56,962 bases of DNA, taken from positions 4,585 to 61,546 of the forward strand of contig NW_019091788.1 of NCBI RefSeq assembly GCF_001949145.1, in the 5' to 3' direction. A model generated the notes under the pieces. That model saw only the letters and a program-made list of their open reading frames with translations, made no database searches and had not been told where the DNA came from. Source of the DNA: Acanthaster planci. Taxonomy: Eukaryota > Echinodermata > Asteroidea > Valvatida > Acanthasteridae. This document shows, piece after piece, positions 36,801 to 47,679 of the stretch (positions within the stretch are counted from its first letter, which is position 1; every line of letters starts with the position of its first letter). Position numbers and translations under genes: made by a program.

Positions 36801-38326
36801 GGCAAAACAACAAGAGTCTTTCCAAGATCAGCCCTTTTAAAAATGTTTTGATAATGCGCCAGGTCTATATTTTTCCAACAGCGTATGCTCCACATGAAAC
36901 GTGTCCAAGGTCATTCAGACGCATGGTTTCACGCGCGTGCTTTGTTCCTGAATGGCCTTTCTGTTTTGAAATACTGAACAGGCTCATTAATGGCACTTTA
37001 CGTTGTGGTCCATTACAATCTAGTTTGAGTTATCTTGATTAGCAATGGTAAAATGCACTAATCAACAAGATCATTTGGAGTACATCAGACAAAGTCCAAA
37101 GCCTTTCAACATTACAATACCTGTATGCAGCTTCAGCTCCTAATGCTGTGCTTCTGTCTCAGACTGGAGCTCAATCTTTGCTCCAAGGAGTGGTTTGATA
37201 AAAATAACAATTAAACCCAGAGTGTAAACACTTACATAATTGCAACACTTCTACACAACTTTAACAGCATTTTCATCACACAATTATATCACACCAATGT
37301 CTGTAGACTAGTCTTGTGTAGAATGTTTGAACAAAATATGTACAACCATCGCTATAAAAAAAGTAAAACGCGGAATATAAGAAAGTGTACACAAACTTGT
37401 TAACGTTAATTTCAGACATAAAAGTAGCAGAGAAAATGGTAGGCAAGGGTTATGTCCCCCAACCAAACAAAAGGTATTCCTCTTGTAGCAAGTGGTGGAA
37501 TACTGCTTAGTTCCTGGCCAACCAGGGTCTAAAATTTGACCTTTTTGAGGCAATTTCAGATTTCCTTGTACCGTAAGCAGACGGCTATTTCAGCAACTTA
37601 TTTGTTATGTGCCGCTACATTTCTGCTCTTATACCTGCCTTAATTGTGTCCCCCTCCCCCCCCCCCAAAAAAGTCCTCAAACATTCTCTTCATTCCGGGA
37701 AAGGGCATCTTTTTTGAACATGACCATTTCAGTTCAGGACAGCAATTAGCACAAGGTGTAATCATCTTTTGTGACACTTTGTTGATTGGGCCTTTTTGCA
37801 CTGAATGTGAATCCTGTACTCAAAGCCACATGAACAGGATGAGCTCCCTGAAAACTCTTATTTTTGTTTCTTCTGAGTGAAAATATTGACACCTCTATTT
37901 ACATGATTTTAAAAGTTTCATAGGTTTTGATATGAAATTCACAAGAATTTCCAGAACAATACATTGTACATCATAAAAATTTGCATTAAAAAATAAAGAT
38001 AGACAATGTGCAAGAAATTCTTTGCTGACCACCTTCCACATCGACCCACAACACCATAGCTGGCAGAATTCATCTCACACTCGATAAGATACAAAAATTT
38101 GGCAAATTGTGTTTATTTGATATCATTAAACCTGAATCTTTGATACTTGACTAATTGTGGGGGGGGGAATTGGTTTTCAACAAAAATTTCATTTACTGAA
38201 TGCATTTGGCAATCTTCGCTGAACATGCACTGCGCATATCTGCGCATAATTATATTGAAAATGGTGGTTCAACTGCACAGTGCTCGGATAAATATGTGCA
38301 TGATGAGAGCTCGAGGCAGAGCATCA

Positions 38327-38840
38327 TGAATCGGACAAAAGGGCTGGGCCTTGTAACAAAAGACCATACTCCCACTGCTGGGAATTGCCATCATTTTTCA
38401 TCTGGCATTTATCAGAGGTAATCCGTCATTGTTTTGAAACAGTATACATGTACATGTACCACTGTTTTCGGCACAGCGCGCCCACCGATTAGCACCACAG
38501 ACAAAAGTGCTCCAGCTCCCCATTGATGAGCAATACAGTACCACTGCACACTAATCCAGCCGCATTTGAAAAGACGCCACTGGCATTCACTGAGAACAAA
38601 AACAATTATGCAACACCTCACAATTCTGGGCTCTCTTTACAGGGTGGCAGGCCTGGCTGAAATACTCGGGCGTCTAAGGAGGTTGCCTGTCAGATTAGAC
38701 TAGCTACCAGACAGTCATTCATGTGGGTGTAAACGTCCATTAAAGGAAATAATGAATTTTTGAAGAATTTTGAAAATGGAAAATCTGAAAATTGCCCGTA
38801 TGTAGGCACTGCGTTTTTAAAAGCACCCGGCAGGAAATGG
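38327..38840 (-). repeat. Dispersed repeat copy 2 (inverted relative to copy 1)
   Basis: Reverse-complement match of 30468-30993. This copy has an additional CATGTACATGTA dodecamer (about 38446-38457) within the shared AAACAGTGGTA/TACTGTTTC block that copy 1 lacks, an insertion or loss at a TACATGTA-type motif. The two copies form an 8-kb-spaced inverted pair. Confidence 0.7.
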
Positions 38841-39486
38841 TTAAGCTAAGGGTTCATAAAGTTTCTATGACTAGTCCTTGTTAACATTCATTGACTGCGA
38901 CCATTACACTGAGCACAGATAAAAGAAAATGGTGGTGCCTGCCATCCATTTCCAGTAAGGATAACATGAATTCACATGCTTCTGCATGTACATGGTTCTC
39001 ATGAATATGCAACACAGTGCTCCCAACAAGATCCTATTTAGAATCCAATAATCACACACTTTGAACTCTGTGGTTGCTACCTGTGCTCCAGTCCATCAGA
39101 AAATAAGGAATAACTGGCTGAGGCTCTGTCACAATTTCTTATGTCACAAATCGAGACCAAGATGTTTTAAGCGCACTTGTCTCTTATTTTTTACAGCCCA
39201 ACAAACGTCCTTTCAAGAGGATGGAAATTGCTATACTTTCATGCAGATTCAATACAGAGTGCCCACTGAACTGAGATTTAGGAATTAATTCATTTAGTTG
39301 CTCATCTGTGTCACCCCAACATAGTCAAGAAATGGAATGTACATGTACAGCTGTGTTGGCACCATACATCAATAAAAAGGCTGTTTCTGCTTTCACACAA
39401 ACTGAGACACGATTATCTTTTCCTGACCTGATCACATCTTATTGATAAACCTGGGCCCTAATCAGAACATTAAATACAGACACTCT

Positions 39487-42400
39487 CTAATTGCTGGCAG
39501 AAAACATAACCTGTGGTGGTTTCATTTTGACCAAGGGGATCTTCTTTTCTCGGATGCACCTGTCGCAGGCCCACTCAGCCAGCTGTTCGTTAGTAAGGAA
39601 TGAGTAGGCTGCCTCGGAGAGCCCTGTGCAAACGCGATGGAACCACAGGTTGCAGCCACTCTCACACATGATGGTCTCCTCCCCATCGTGAATCTCCATC
39701 CGGCACAGCCCACAGAAGAACATGGGCGGGCCTGGAGGAGGTGGCCCGCCGCCCATGCCGTACATAGCCGAGTGGTGGGGCTGGTGCATGGCGGGGCCAT
39801 TGGGGGGCCCTCCGGGGGGATAGCCGGCGCCTGTGGGGGGCATGGCTCGGGGGTAGCCGCTGTTCATCATGGCCGGGTAGGGTGCCGCGTTCAGCATGGC
39901 CCGGGGGTTCATCATGCGGCGCGCCATGAAGCCCGGGTAGTTGGGGGGAAGTGGCGCAGGGTTGGGGCTGTCGTCGAAGGGATTGGTGGCACTGATGTGG
40001 CTGGTGTGGTGGGATTGGGGTGGGACGAGTGTCTGAGGAAGGTCAAGGGTGCTTCCACTAGCAGGTGCCTAGAAAAAGGATAAATCACCATCAAAACTAA
40101 TAATTCAAGCTCACAAAGTGCTTTATCAGGGGTGTATCAATCATCACCCCTGTTCAATGTACTGTGGGATAACTTCTCTGCAAGCCTTTGGAGATTACCA
40201 CAATTTTGACCTCTGTCCTTGCAGGTAACCTTTATTACTCTATGGGGGACTGGGGAGAAGCAGTTCTGGTCAAGTGTTTTGTCCAAGGAACACAAGCACC
40301 CTGTTGCCTGTGGGTTGCAAACCCTCATTCTGCCAGAGTCTAATACCAGAATCATTTGACCTCAGCAGACCACTAGACAACATTCAATGTGATTCAAAGC
40401 ACCAGTCTCAAAAAGCTTCAGGACTGGATACCAATTTAACAAAATTCCCTCTGAAAATTTTAAATGACACTTTGAAGATTACTTGTAAATTCAAAAACAA
40501 TACAGTTTTTTAAATCAAGATGTTAACAATAGGGCTGTGCCAAATATCCAAATATTCGATCATTCTTTTTCGACTTTGAATATTCAAATGCAAAATTCAT
40601 GTAAAAGATGGGAGAACTTCCTTTTTCAAATGAGAAAAAATCTTGGCATGGAGGCTTGTTTGATGGATGCCCAAGTCCAATATACATATAGAATCCATCC
40701 TAGAAAATGGAAATAACTTTTTAACTGAAAAATTTGAATGTGTAACAATCCACTGGCCGGTACGATTGGTATTCGGTATGATCGGTATTCGAATATTTGA
40801 TCGAATTGAAGGTCAAGTGCTAGAATACTCAATTATTCACATTGACTCAGCCCTAGTTAACTGTAGACTTTTCTTAATGCACCTTCACTGAAAATATAGT
40901 TTTTCAGAGCAAGGGTCAATACAATTGCATGTGCTATGGAAACAGGACCGAAAAATGATGGACATTATAAGCCTGCTGATCAGGGTAAAAGAACTTGGGT
41001 ACCGTGAACCATGCTTTGATGAAGGAACCATAGGCAATGCTCACCTGCTTAGCAGAAGCCTTTTTGTGTTTCTTCCTGGGGCTAGAGGGTTCACTAGTAT
41101 TAGAATTCTCACTCTCTGTTTGGCTGATCAGGTCACTGTCCGAAGAAGCTACATGTGAAACAGATAACAGCACAAGTCAGAAGTCCAAGTCCAAACTGAA
41201 AACCTCCGGCTTAGGCAGTGAAATCTTTACCATGTGGAACAAGTGAAATTACCAAGTGGGCGAGTGGCCTTGTGGTTAGGGTTTGTAACTCCTGATCGAA
41301 GGATCGAGGCTCAAATCCTGCAATGGGGCATGCGATGTGACCTTGTGTAATTTGCTTTAACCTCAATTCCCTCTCTCCACCCAGGAATGGATCGCCTGGA
41401 ATGGATCCACTGCTGGTTGTACAGAATATGCTCCCAGGGAGTTGAGATGGATGATTTGATTATTTCTGGGCCCAGTGAGCAGGGGTACTATGGTGTAACA
41501 CTGAGGGTCCACCTGGTACTGGAAGATGCTACATACATGTACATGCACAGTACAGATAAATAAGTCATGTATTATACCTTTTTCCCCCTACATGCTTTTC
41601 ACTACTTATGTAAGTTTATCTACAACCCTAGCCCTCCCATGTATGTTTGAGCCGCTCACTTAGTTTGTGCGCATGCCCACTGAATTGCACTAAATCCAGA
41701 AGCCAGCAAAATGGCTTTTGACTCGGGCAGGTTGACCTGAAAAGTAATTGATCAACATCAAGGTCAGATAGTTGTTTCCCCCTCATTTCCATACTAATTA
41801 GAATTTAAACATTCAAAGTCCCTTTGCTAACTTGCCAACATGATAAAAATCCATTTTCTGCCACATTTTTGCCTGTCCTTATCACATATCTCCAAAGTAA
41901 CAGAGTCAGTATTGTGAATGGTGAGGAATATCGTGAATGTTCTAATGATAAGTATCATGCAAGAAGGATGCATGAATGAGAATGGAAAGTTTTAGTCAGT
42001 GCCTTCCAGTCGGGAAATTTGACATGCATTGTACGTATTAGTGCGATGCAGTTAAAGTCAACTCATACCCAAACCCACTCGTATCCAGATTGTGTGTGCG
42101 TGTACGTTTATGCCATGCCCCAAATCTGGACATCTCATTTTTTATCCCAATCAGACTCGGTGCGGAAATGTGAATCCGCACGAAAAACGAACCACATTTC
42201 AAACAAATGGCTCTTGATCTTGAAGAAATGAGCTAATAGATACAAACAATTTATCAGTCTTCCAAACAGTATCACGAATGTTCTGAAGGAAATTCAACAA
42301 AAGTGTGAAAAACTTAGTAAGGTGAAAAACATGAAAAATGACAAAAATGGGTCCCAATTAAAAATGAAGTGAATTTCAAAAGAAAAGGTTTCCTTCCGAG

Positions 42401-43064
42401 AGGAAATAAATTTTTGTTCATGAAAGTTATTAGTCTTTCATGTGGCATCAAGGTTATTTGAAGGTTAACACGGCAAAATTGTGCAAATCAGATAGAATAT
42501 TAGTTAATAAAACATGATTTTTTTTATAATTATCTTTTGTCATAAAATTTAAATCTTCCACTTCTTTGATTTTTTTCCAGGGTTTTTCTTACAAAGAAGC
42601 TTTTAAATATCACAATGATAGATTCTTAGCAATTTGTTCACACAGGAGGTCTTCAAGGGAAATGGCAGTACAAATCCCTCACATGGGATACCACTGACAT
42701 GCATCGTTTGCTAGAATAATTTTTTCAGCCCAACAACCATATGTCACTAATATACAATCTAAATGCATGCACAGTCTATGGAGACCAAAGATACATGCTC
42801 CCGTCCCAGATCTTTCAAAATCAATCAACTGGTCTTGGAGGATTTTGAAGGATTAAGAGTGCCAGGGCTCCATCATTACTGCTTTACATAGGGCCTGATG
42901 CCCCTGGAAAGTTTCAAGTGCAATGACCAGGATTGGAGGATTTTGTAGGACTTGGGAAAGTTCTCAGCACTAATAAGGAGCTGGGTTATCCGGAATAGAA
43001 AGATTTCAAATTGATGCTAACCTCTGAATTTTTTTGCCTTGGACTGCTTTTTCTCCCTTGGCAT
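39487..43064 (-). CDS. pygo: Pygopus, compact form, 3 exons
   Basis: Minus-strand exons in order: 43022-43064 (ATG), 41045-41148, 39487-40068 (TAG). Introns are GT-AG and phases agree, giving 242 aa. The N-terminal homology domain comprises a basic start (MPREKKQSKAKKFR), an NLS PRKKHKK (38-44) and the NPFDD motif (78-82, in ISATNPFDD). A short Pro/Gly/Met/Ala-rich linker follows. The C-terminal PHD finger (about 167-221) has all eight ligands: C168, C171, C184, C188, H193, C196, C217, C220, with the family motifs MCESGCNLWFHRVCTGL and EWACDRC. Pygopus is a nuclear co-activator of Wnt/beta-catenin signalling: its PHD reads methylated H3K4 and binds Legless/BCL9, and the NPF region is needed for activation. 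Vertebrate paralogues have about 400 residues and Drosophila over 800; here most of the linker is missing. Exon 1 rests on phase, splice site and the basic N-terminus, so it is the least certain part. Confidence 0.9.
40160..40355 (-). repeat. Degraded tRNA-derived SINE in Pygopus intron 2
   Basis: On the minus strand a GGGTTTGCAACCC B-box-like block is followed by TCCTTGGACAAAACACTTGA and CTGCTTCTCCCCAG. These parallel the GACCTTGGGCA--TCACTT and CTCTCTCCACCCAG body of the SINE at 24865-25035. Confidence 0.5.
40531..40854. mobile_element. hAT-like MITE in Pygopus intron 2
   Basis: Ends AGGGCTGTGCC (left) and AGGGCTGAGTC (right, reverse complement), with sub-terminal AAATATTCGA-type motifs repeated inward (ATTCGAATATTTGATCGAAT near 40788). 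GTTAAC flanks both ends a base or two out, compatible with an eroded target duplication. The AGGGCTGTGCC...ATATTCG architecture is common in hAT MITEs. 324 bp, non-coding. Confidence 0.55.
41257..41540 (+). repeat. tRNA-derived SINE upstream of Pygopus exon 2
   Basis: The head GGGCGAGTGGCCTTGTGGTT contains an A-box-like segment, and GATCGAGGCTCAAATCC is B-box-like. The shared body follows: GTGACCTTGTGTAATTTGCT, CCCTCTCTCCACCCAGGAAT, then a tail to about 41540. It is the most complete SINE copy in the window and lies in Pygopus intron 1. Confidence 0.65.
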
Positions 43065-46000
43065 TAGCGGAAGGCAGCAAAGAGGGCCGATGCCCGCTCC
43101 AAGTCGACAAAAGTCAGAAGTGGGCAACTTGTGTTGGACACCGTCATAGCTGATGGGGAGCAAAAACTTGACAGCAATGTGACTCCAGGAGTTCACATAT
43201 TAAACTTGCTTGGCAAACACGAGGCTGTACTTGCAGCTGTGCACAGAAAAAAAGGCATCTTGGTCAGAGTTACTGATATAACATTCACATGTACCCTGCA
43301 CACATTTTTGCTTCTTTTGTGTGTAGCACAAGTCTTACAGTTATGGTCAAGTAATTGGGAAATAGGTACAAATTGTATTTTAAATTTCAGAACGAAATCA
43401 AGCCTCATCCACAGATTGAGGTTTGTAGTTTTGAAGTAAACTTAACAGAAAAAGTCCCATGTACTGGTACGCAGTGCCCAAACCTATTAGACTAGTTTGA
43501 AAACACCCAAGTGTTTTCTAAGTAAATTCTTTGAAATTTTCTTCGGAATTTTCTTAGCTAAATTTACCTTTTTAAGACGTTATCACTTTGTGACAGCTGT
43601 TATAACATTTTAAGGAAAAGTCAGTGATGTCCATAAACTCTTTCCAACTTATCTTCTAGCTCACCAAGCCTGGCAAAAGCAATGAGGGTTACTATTCCTA
43701 GATATCTACTTTTTATTGGTGTACATGTGTAATTTCCTGTCAAAATATGGGTCAGGAACGTCATCTAGAAATTAAACATATGGCTTTAAGACATTTCATA
43801 TTCAGGGAATGCTTGGTAAAGCATACATCAGCTTGCGGAGCTCAATCTCTTTTATTGTATCACAGTAAAAAGCACACAATTCCCAACACATTTCTCTAAA
43901 GGGTGTGAGGCTGAGGATTGGCTGAGGAGGTACATGTAGATGTTGTCTTGGTCTTATCACTCAATTATAGGTAAAGTGTTGGTGGCAGGAATGGGTAAAT
44001 ACATGTAGGTGACATTAGTGCCATTGAAAATTAAATTTCATGGAACTAGCTACAGGCCTACAAGGCCTACAACTTACAAGCTCAGTTGCAGAACACCCCG
44101 CCACCCCACATGATTAACCTTGTACATGTACTGTAGCTGGGTAGACACTGGTAGAGGTCAAACTGTCACACTCTTCTCGCAAGATTTTCACCTTGTACCC
44201 ACGTAACTAGTCCTTCCATGGGTTGGTCTTTTTTTTTTTTTTTTTTCTTTTGAGTGCCAGGGTATTCTGTATCTGCAAATTACTCCGGCCTACACGTACA
44301 TGTACATCTTCTAACTTGAAGGCCCAGACTTCATTCGGCTTTTAACAGAGTTAAAATATTCGAAAATGACTTTACAACTTTATAAAAGACTGTAGTTATC
44401 ATGGTTATGCACTCAGAACTGGAGGAAGGAAAAGAACTCTATGATATGGCAAACACTTCATACAATTTTTACGAACATCATGATGATCATGGCTAGACCT
44501 GTCTACAGGCCCGACGAATACTCCTCTGTCATATACTGGGCCCTGTCTCTATTCATAGGGATTTCTCTCGACAAACTTATCCGGGATATCCGGGGGTTTA
44601 ACTAAACATCCGCTTGATTTTATGAGCTGAAATTGCACCGGTATATTCACTACTTACGGTGTAAGCCATCCGCTGGGTTGTTAGTTGTAGAAAACTCGCC
44701 TTTTCCTCCTTTGAGGAAAGAAATGTTGGCTTTTTTGGCCGTTTTCCCACTCCGGACGAAGTTTGCCCTACTTGCACAAAAGCTACGGCTGTTTCGTCAT
44801 TTTCATGTCTCGTTACAGAGAGCGAGTCGCGCTACCAATGATTAGCCGCTAACAGTGTGTGACAGGATAGGTAACCAGCCAAGGGCGTTGCGTATTAGCT
44901 GCGACACAAAACAGCCGTAATTTTCCACGAGTACTTAGATCGACAGGTACTCTCGCAGATCTGAACGACATCCGTAGGTACTGAAGTCTGGGTGCAAACT
45001 AGACAGGCTCTCGTACACGGTACCATCACCTAACCATACGAAGGAGTCCGAGTAACGTACAAGTCAGGTGAAAATTCGTACGGAGTGGGAAATCGGCCAA
45101 AAAAGGCAACATTTTTTCCTCCAAACGAGGAAACAGGCGAGTTTTCTACAATTAGCAACCTAATGGATATTTTACAGCGTAAGTAGTAAACATACCAGTG
45201 CAATTTCAGGTAATAAAGTTATGCGGATGTTTAGTTATGCACCCGGATGTCCCGGATAAAGAAATCCCTATTAATCTGGACTAGGCCCAGTATACAACGG
45301 AGGAGTATTCGTTGGACCCTGTTCACGGGTCCAGATCATGGCTGGCTAGCCTCGGCTTATCGTGACATATCGCCAGATTGTTTCTATTCTTTCAAACTCA
45401 TAAATGCTTTCAAGACTTTAACATTCCCAAGTATCTACCGTAAATACCATCAACTGTTGCACTACTTTCCTCTTACATAGTGGCACTGAGCTACGGAATC
45501 AATTAACTGTAAAATTACGTGAAAATACCTGGGTTTTGACGTTTTAACTATGCCGGCGCGTAAATAAATCGTGTATCGATGTATATCATGCACAGTGGAA
45601 GTGTACCGCCCTCAATTGGTCAATAATGTATAGGTTCTTATTGTTTTTATTTGGTCTGTTTACATTTTCCAACGTTCGGTTTTTTCCAGAGTTACTTAAG
45701 TCTCCTGATGAGAGAACCCCAGAACGACTCAGTGTAGCCCTGTTTCCAGCAGTAAACCAACATTCGTTCAAACAAGAGGGGCAGTTTCATACTGGGCTTT
45801 GGATGAAATGAGCCTCACTAAAACGTACCGCCAGATACATTGTGCATGATTTTGCCCAAAGATCGTACTGGATATGACTGGCATAGGGCCGAGGGTGTAG
45901 TCCACTAATTCGAGCCCCATTGAAAACAGTGTAAAATCAACATTCTGCAGGGCTCAATAACATGCAAGCCAACATCCCTGAGGTTTCTCAAACAAAAATT

Positions 46001-47679
46001 GAATTATCATTTAGTCCTTCATCTTTCAATTTCTTCTCAATTTTCGGCTGGGGGAGGGGGGTAAGTAATCTCCTTTTTAAAAAGGAACAGTGGGGGGCAC
46101 TTTTAATGACAGTGAACTGGCTAGAAATTCCCACTTGAGTCAGTCGACTGTACCCATAGGGATGATGCGGTATTCCATTTCAGACAAAATTGTTTCACCA
46201 AGTTGACTGCTCAGTTTCACAAGCCGTCTATTATTGCTGACTCATATCTTGGAATCTCATCTACTTTAGTGAGAAAAGTCTGCATCCATTAAACGGACGT
46301 TTTAAAAGGGTGGTGTTTCTCAGCGTTGGGGCACTTATAAAAGCAATGAAGGAAACGAACTGTGGCTTGTGCCTTGTGCACAAGTTGTGTAAATGTACAT
46401 TTCATTTAAAATCGGAGAGGCGGAGCGTTCCTCCGTTCCCCCCTTCCCGCTTATTAACGCTTATTATTTCGTATTCCGAGGCCATGAGGGCGAAAAGCAA
46501 AATAAATACGCATTTCACCAAGGCTGAATGTTCCTGGGTCCGTTAAACTTGCTTCAGCCAATTGTCATTGTGTGTTTCTCTCGACAAAGTGGACGACAAA
46601 CTGAAGTGGTCTTCAAACCTATACACTCTTCAAAAATCACCTAGCGCCCCGGACAGAGCCCGGTGCACCAACTAGCTGGTAAACAAAAGACTACTTTGGG
46701 ACGTGAGCTGTTAACTGATTTTTCCCACTGGCAGTTGTTAGACATAGGGATACATAGTCATTTCCGAGGAAGTTTATTCATTCGAATGAGACCAGGCATA
46801 ACTCATGATGAGTTCACAGTTATTCCCGGAAGAGGCGAAGTAGAGGGTACGGATAAAGCTACTGGAGGCGGATTTTCAGAAGTCATTCCCATCACTTGTT
46901 GGCGTCGTAGAGGGGTGGGTCCATAATAAAATAAAAGTTATAACTGCTTTGTCCTTTTCTGCTGTTAAAGCTTTCATTCTTGTCAAAATTTAAATCGCTA
47001 CATAATTGGCTAGCAATCCTCTCTTTGAAGGCTTACTTCAGTGGGAAAAAATTGTAGGTCATTTGAAGGCTCGTCTATGATCGCTGATGTGTGGTGATGA
47101 TGACATGGCGTTAACTGATTGTTTAACCTCTTCCCGACGGTGCATTCAAGCATGATTCCAACTACCTCGGTGACTCAAGCATGATTACGTGGATGGATTA
47201 GTTCCATATAGCCTTGCAGTTTTTCTTTCTGTGAACACTTCATGAAAACCCCACTGTAATGGGCGGGGCATGTCCGCATAAAGGTCAGCAACGAGTTGGG
47301 CAGGCAACATCCTGCACATGCATTCAGACTGCGCAGGCTGCGGATTCAGAAGTTATAATGGGGGGGGCTAGTTTAAAGGAGTGCAGTGTCAGCAGGAAAT
47401 CTTTAGATAAGCCTGGGGTCGGGCCTGATAACGCACAATAAGCGGAAAGAGCACTTCCGCGTACTGTCGGAATGAGGTAATGCTAGGAGGAGGACAACAG
47501 TGACACTCGACATGAGCCCAATTAATACCGGCTGTGCTGCAGTAGATTGTGGCACAACATCGAAATGGTCCTTCAAACAACCAAACCTTCTCGTGGTAGG
47601 CCTAATGATTTTGTTGCCTTTGAACTGCAATCAACATTGTGCATGTGCTGCCTGTTGATACAATTTTCCTGACACTGCA
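43065..47679. other. Intergenic stretch between Pygopus and the Ig receptors, no gene seen
   Basis: Contains the Pygopus 5' flank, a poly-T run (44227-44246), the Mutator-like foldback element (44495-45333) and a hairpin CCTTTTTAAAAAGG near 46070. Open frames such as 43131-43439 and 46663-46926 have no recognisable features. The promoter of the first receptor gene should lie in the last kilobase; no TATA box is obvious. Confidence 0.5.
44485..45343. mobile_element. Mutator-like non-autonomous element, long TIRs, 10-bp TSD
   Basis: The direct repeat GATCATGGCT (44485-44494 and 45334-45343, 10 of 10 identical) flanks an 839-bp element. Its ends AGACCTGTCTACAGG and, in reverse complement, TGGACCCGTGAACAGG open inverted repeats of about 290 bp per arm at roughly 80% identity. 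Shared blocks include ACGAATACTCCTC, ATACTGGGCC, TATCCGGGA-ATCCGGG, AACTAAACATCCGC, TGAAATTGCAC, GTAGAAAACTCGCC and TTTTTTGGCCG. Long TIRs with a 9-11 bp duplication are the hallmark of Mutator-like elements. The 250-bp centre has no transposase. It sits about 1.4 kb upstream of the Pygopus start codon. Confidence 0.8.

Larger units (their letters stand above)
33684..39486. other. Intergenic stretch between POLR3C and Pygopus, no gene seen
   Basis: The two genes converge here. Contents noted: the POLR3C polyadenylation signal (33846), a degenerate GTCATGGAAA/TCCTGGAA repeat at about 34360-34500, C-rich runs at 36665 and 37650, and copy 2 of the dispersed repeat (38327-38840). None of the open frames up to 148 codons (for example 36596-37042) has recognisable protein features. 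The 3'UTR of Pygopus lies at the right end. Confidence 0.55.

Noticed and set aside
43131-43439. 102-codon plus frame beside Pygopus exon 1
   Set aside because: Lies on the strand opposite the Pygopus 5' flank, no family similarity; most likely chance.
46663-46926. 87-codon plus frame upstream of receptor copy A
   Set aside because: Gly/Arg-rich end without any recognisable motif, no codon or splice support.
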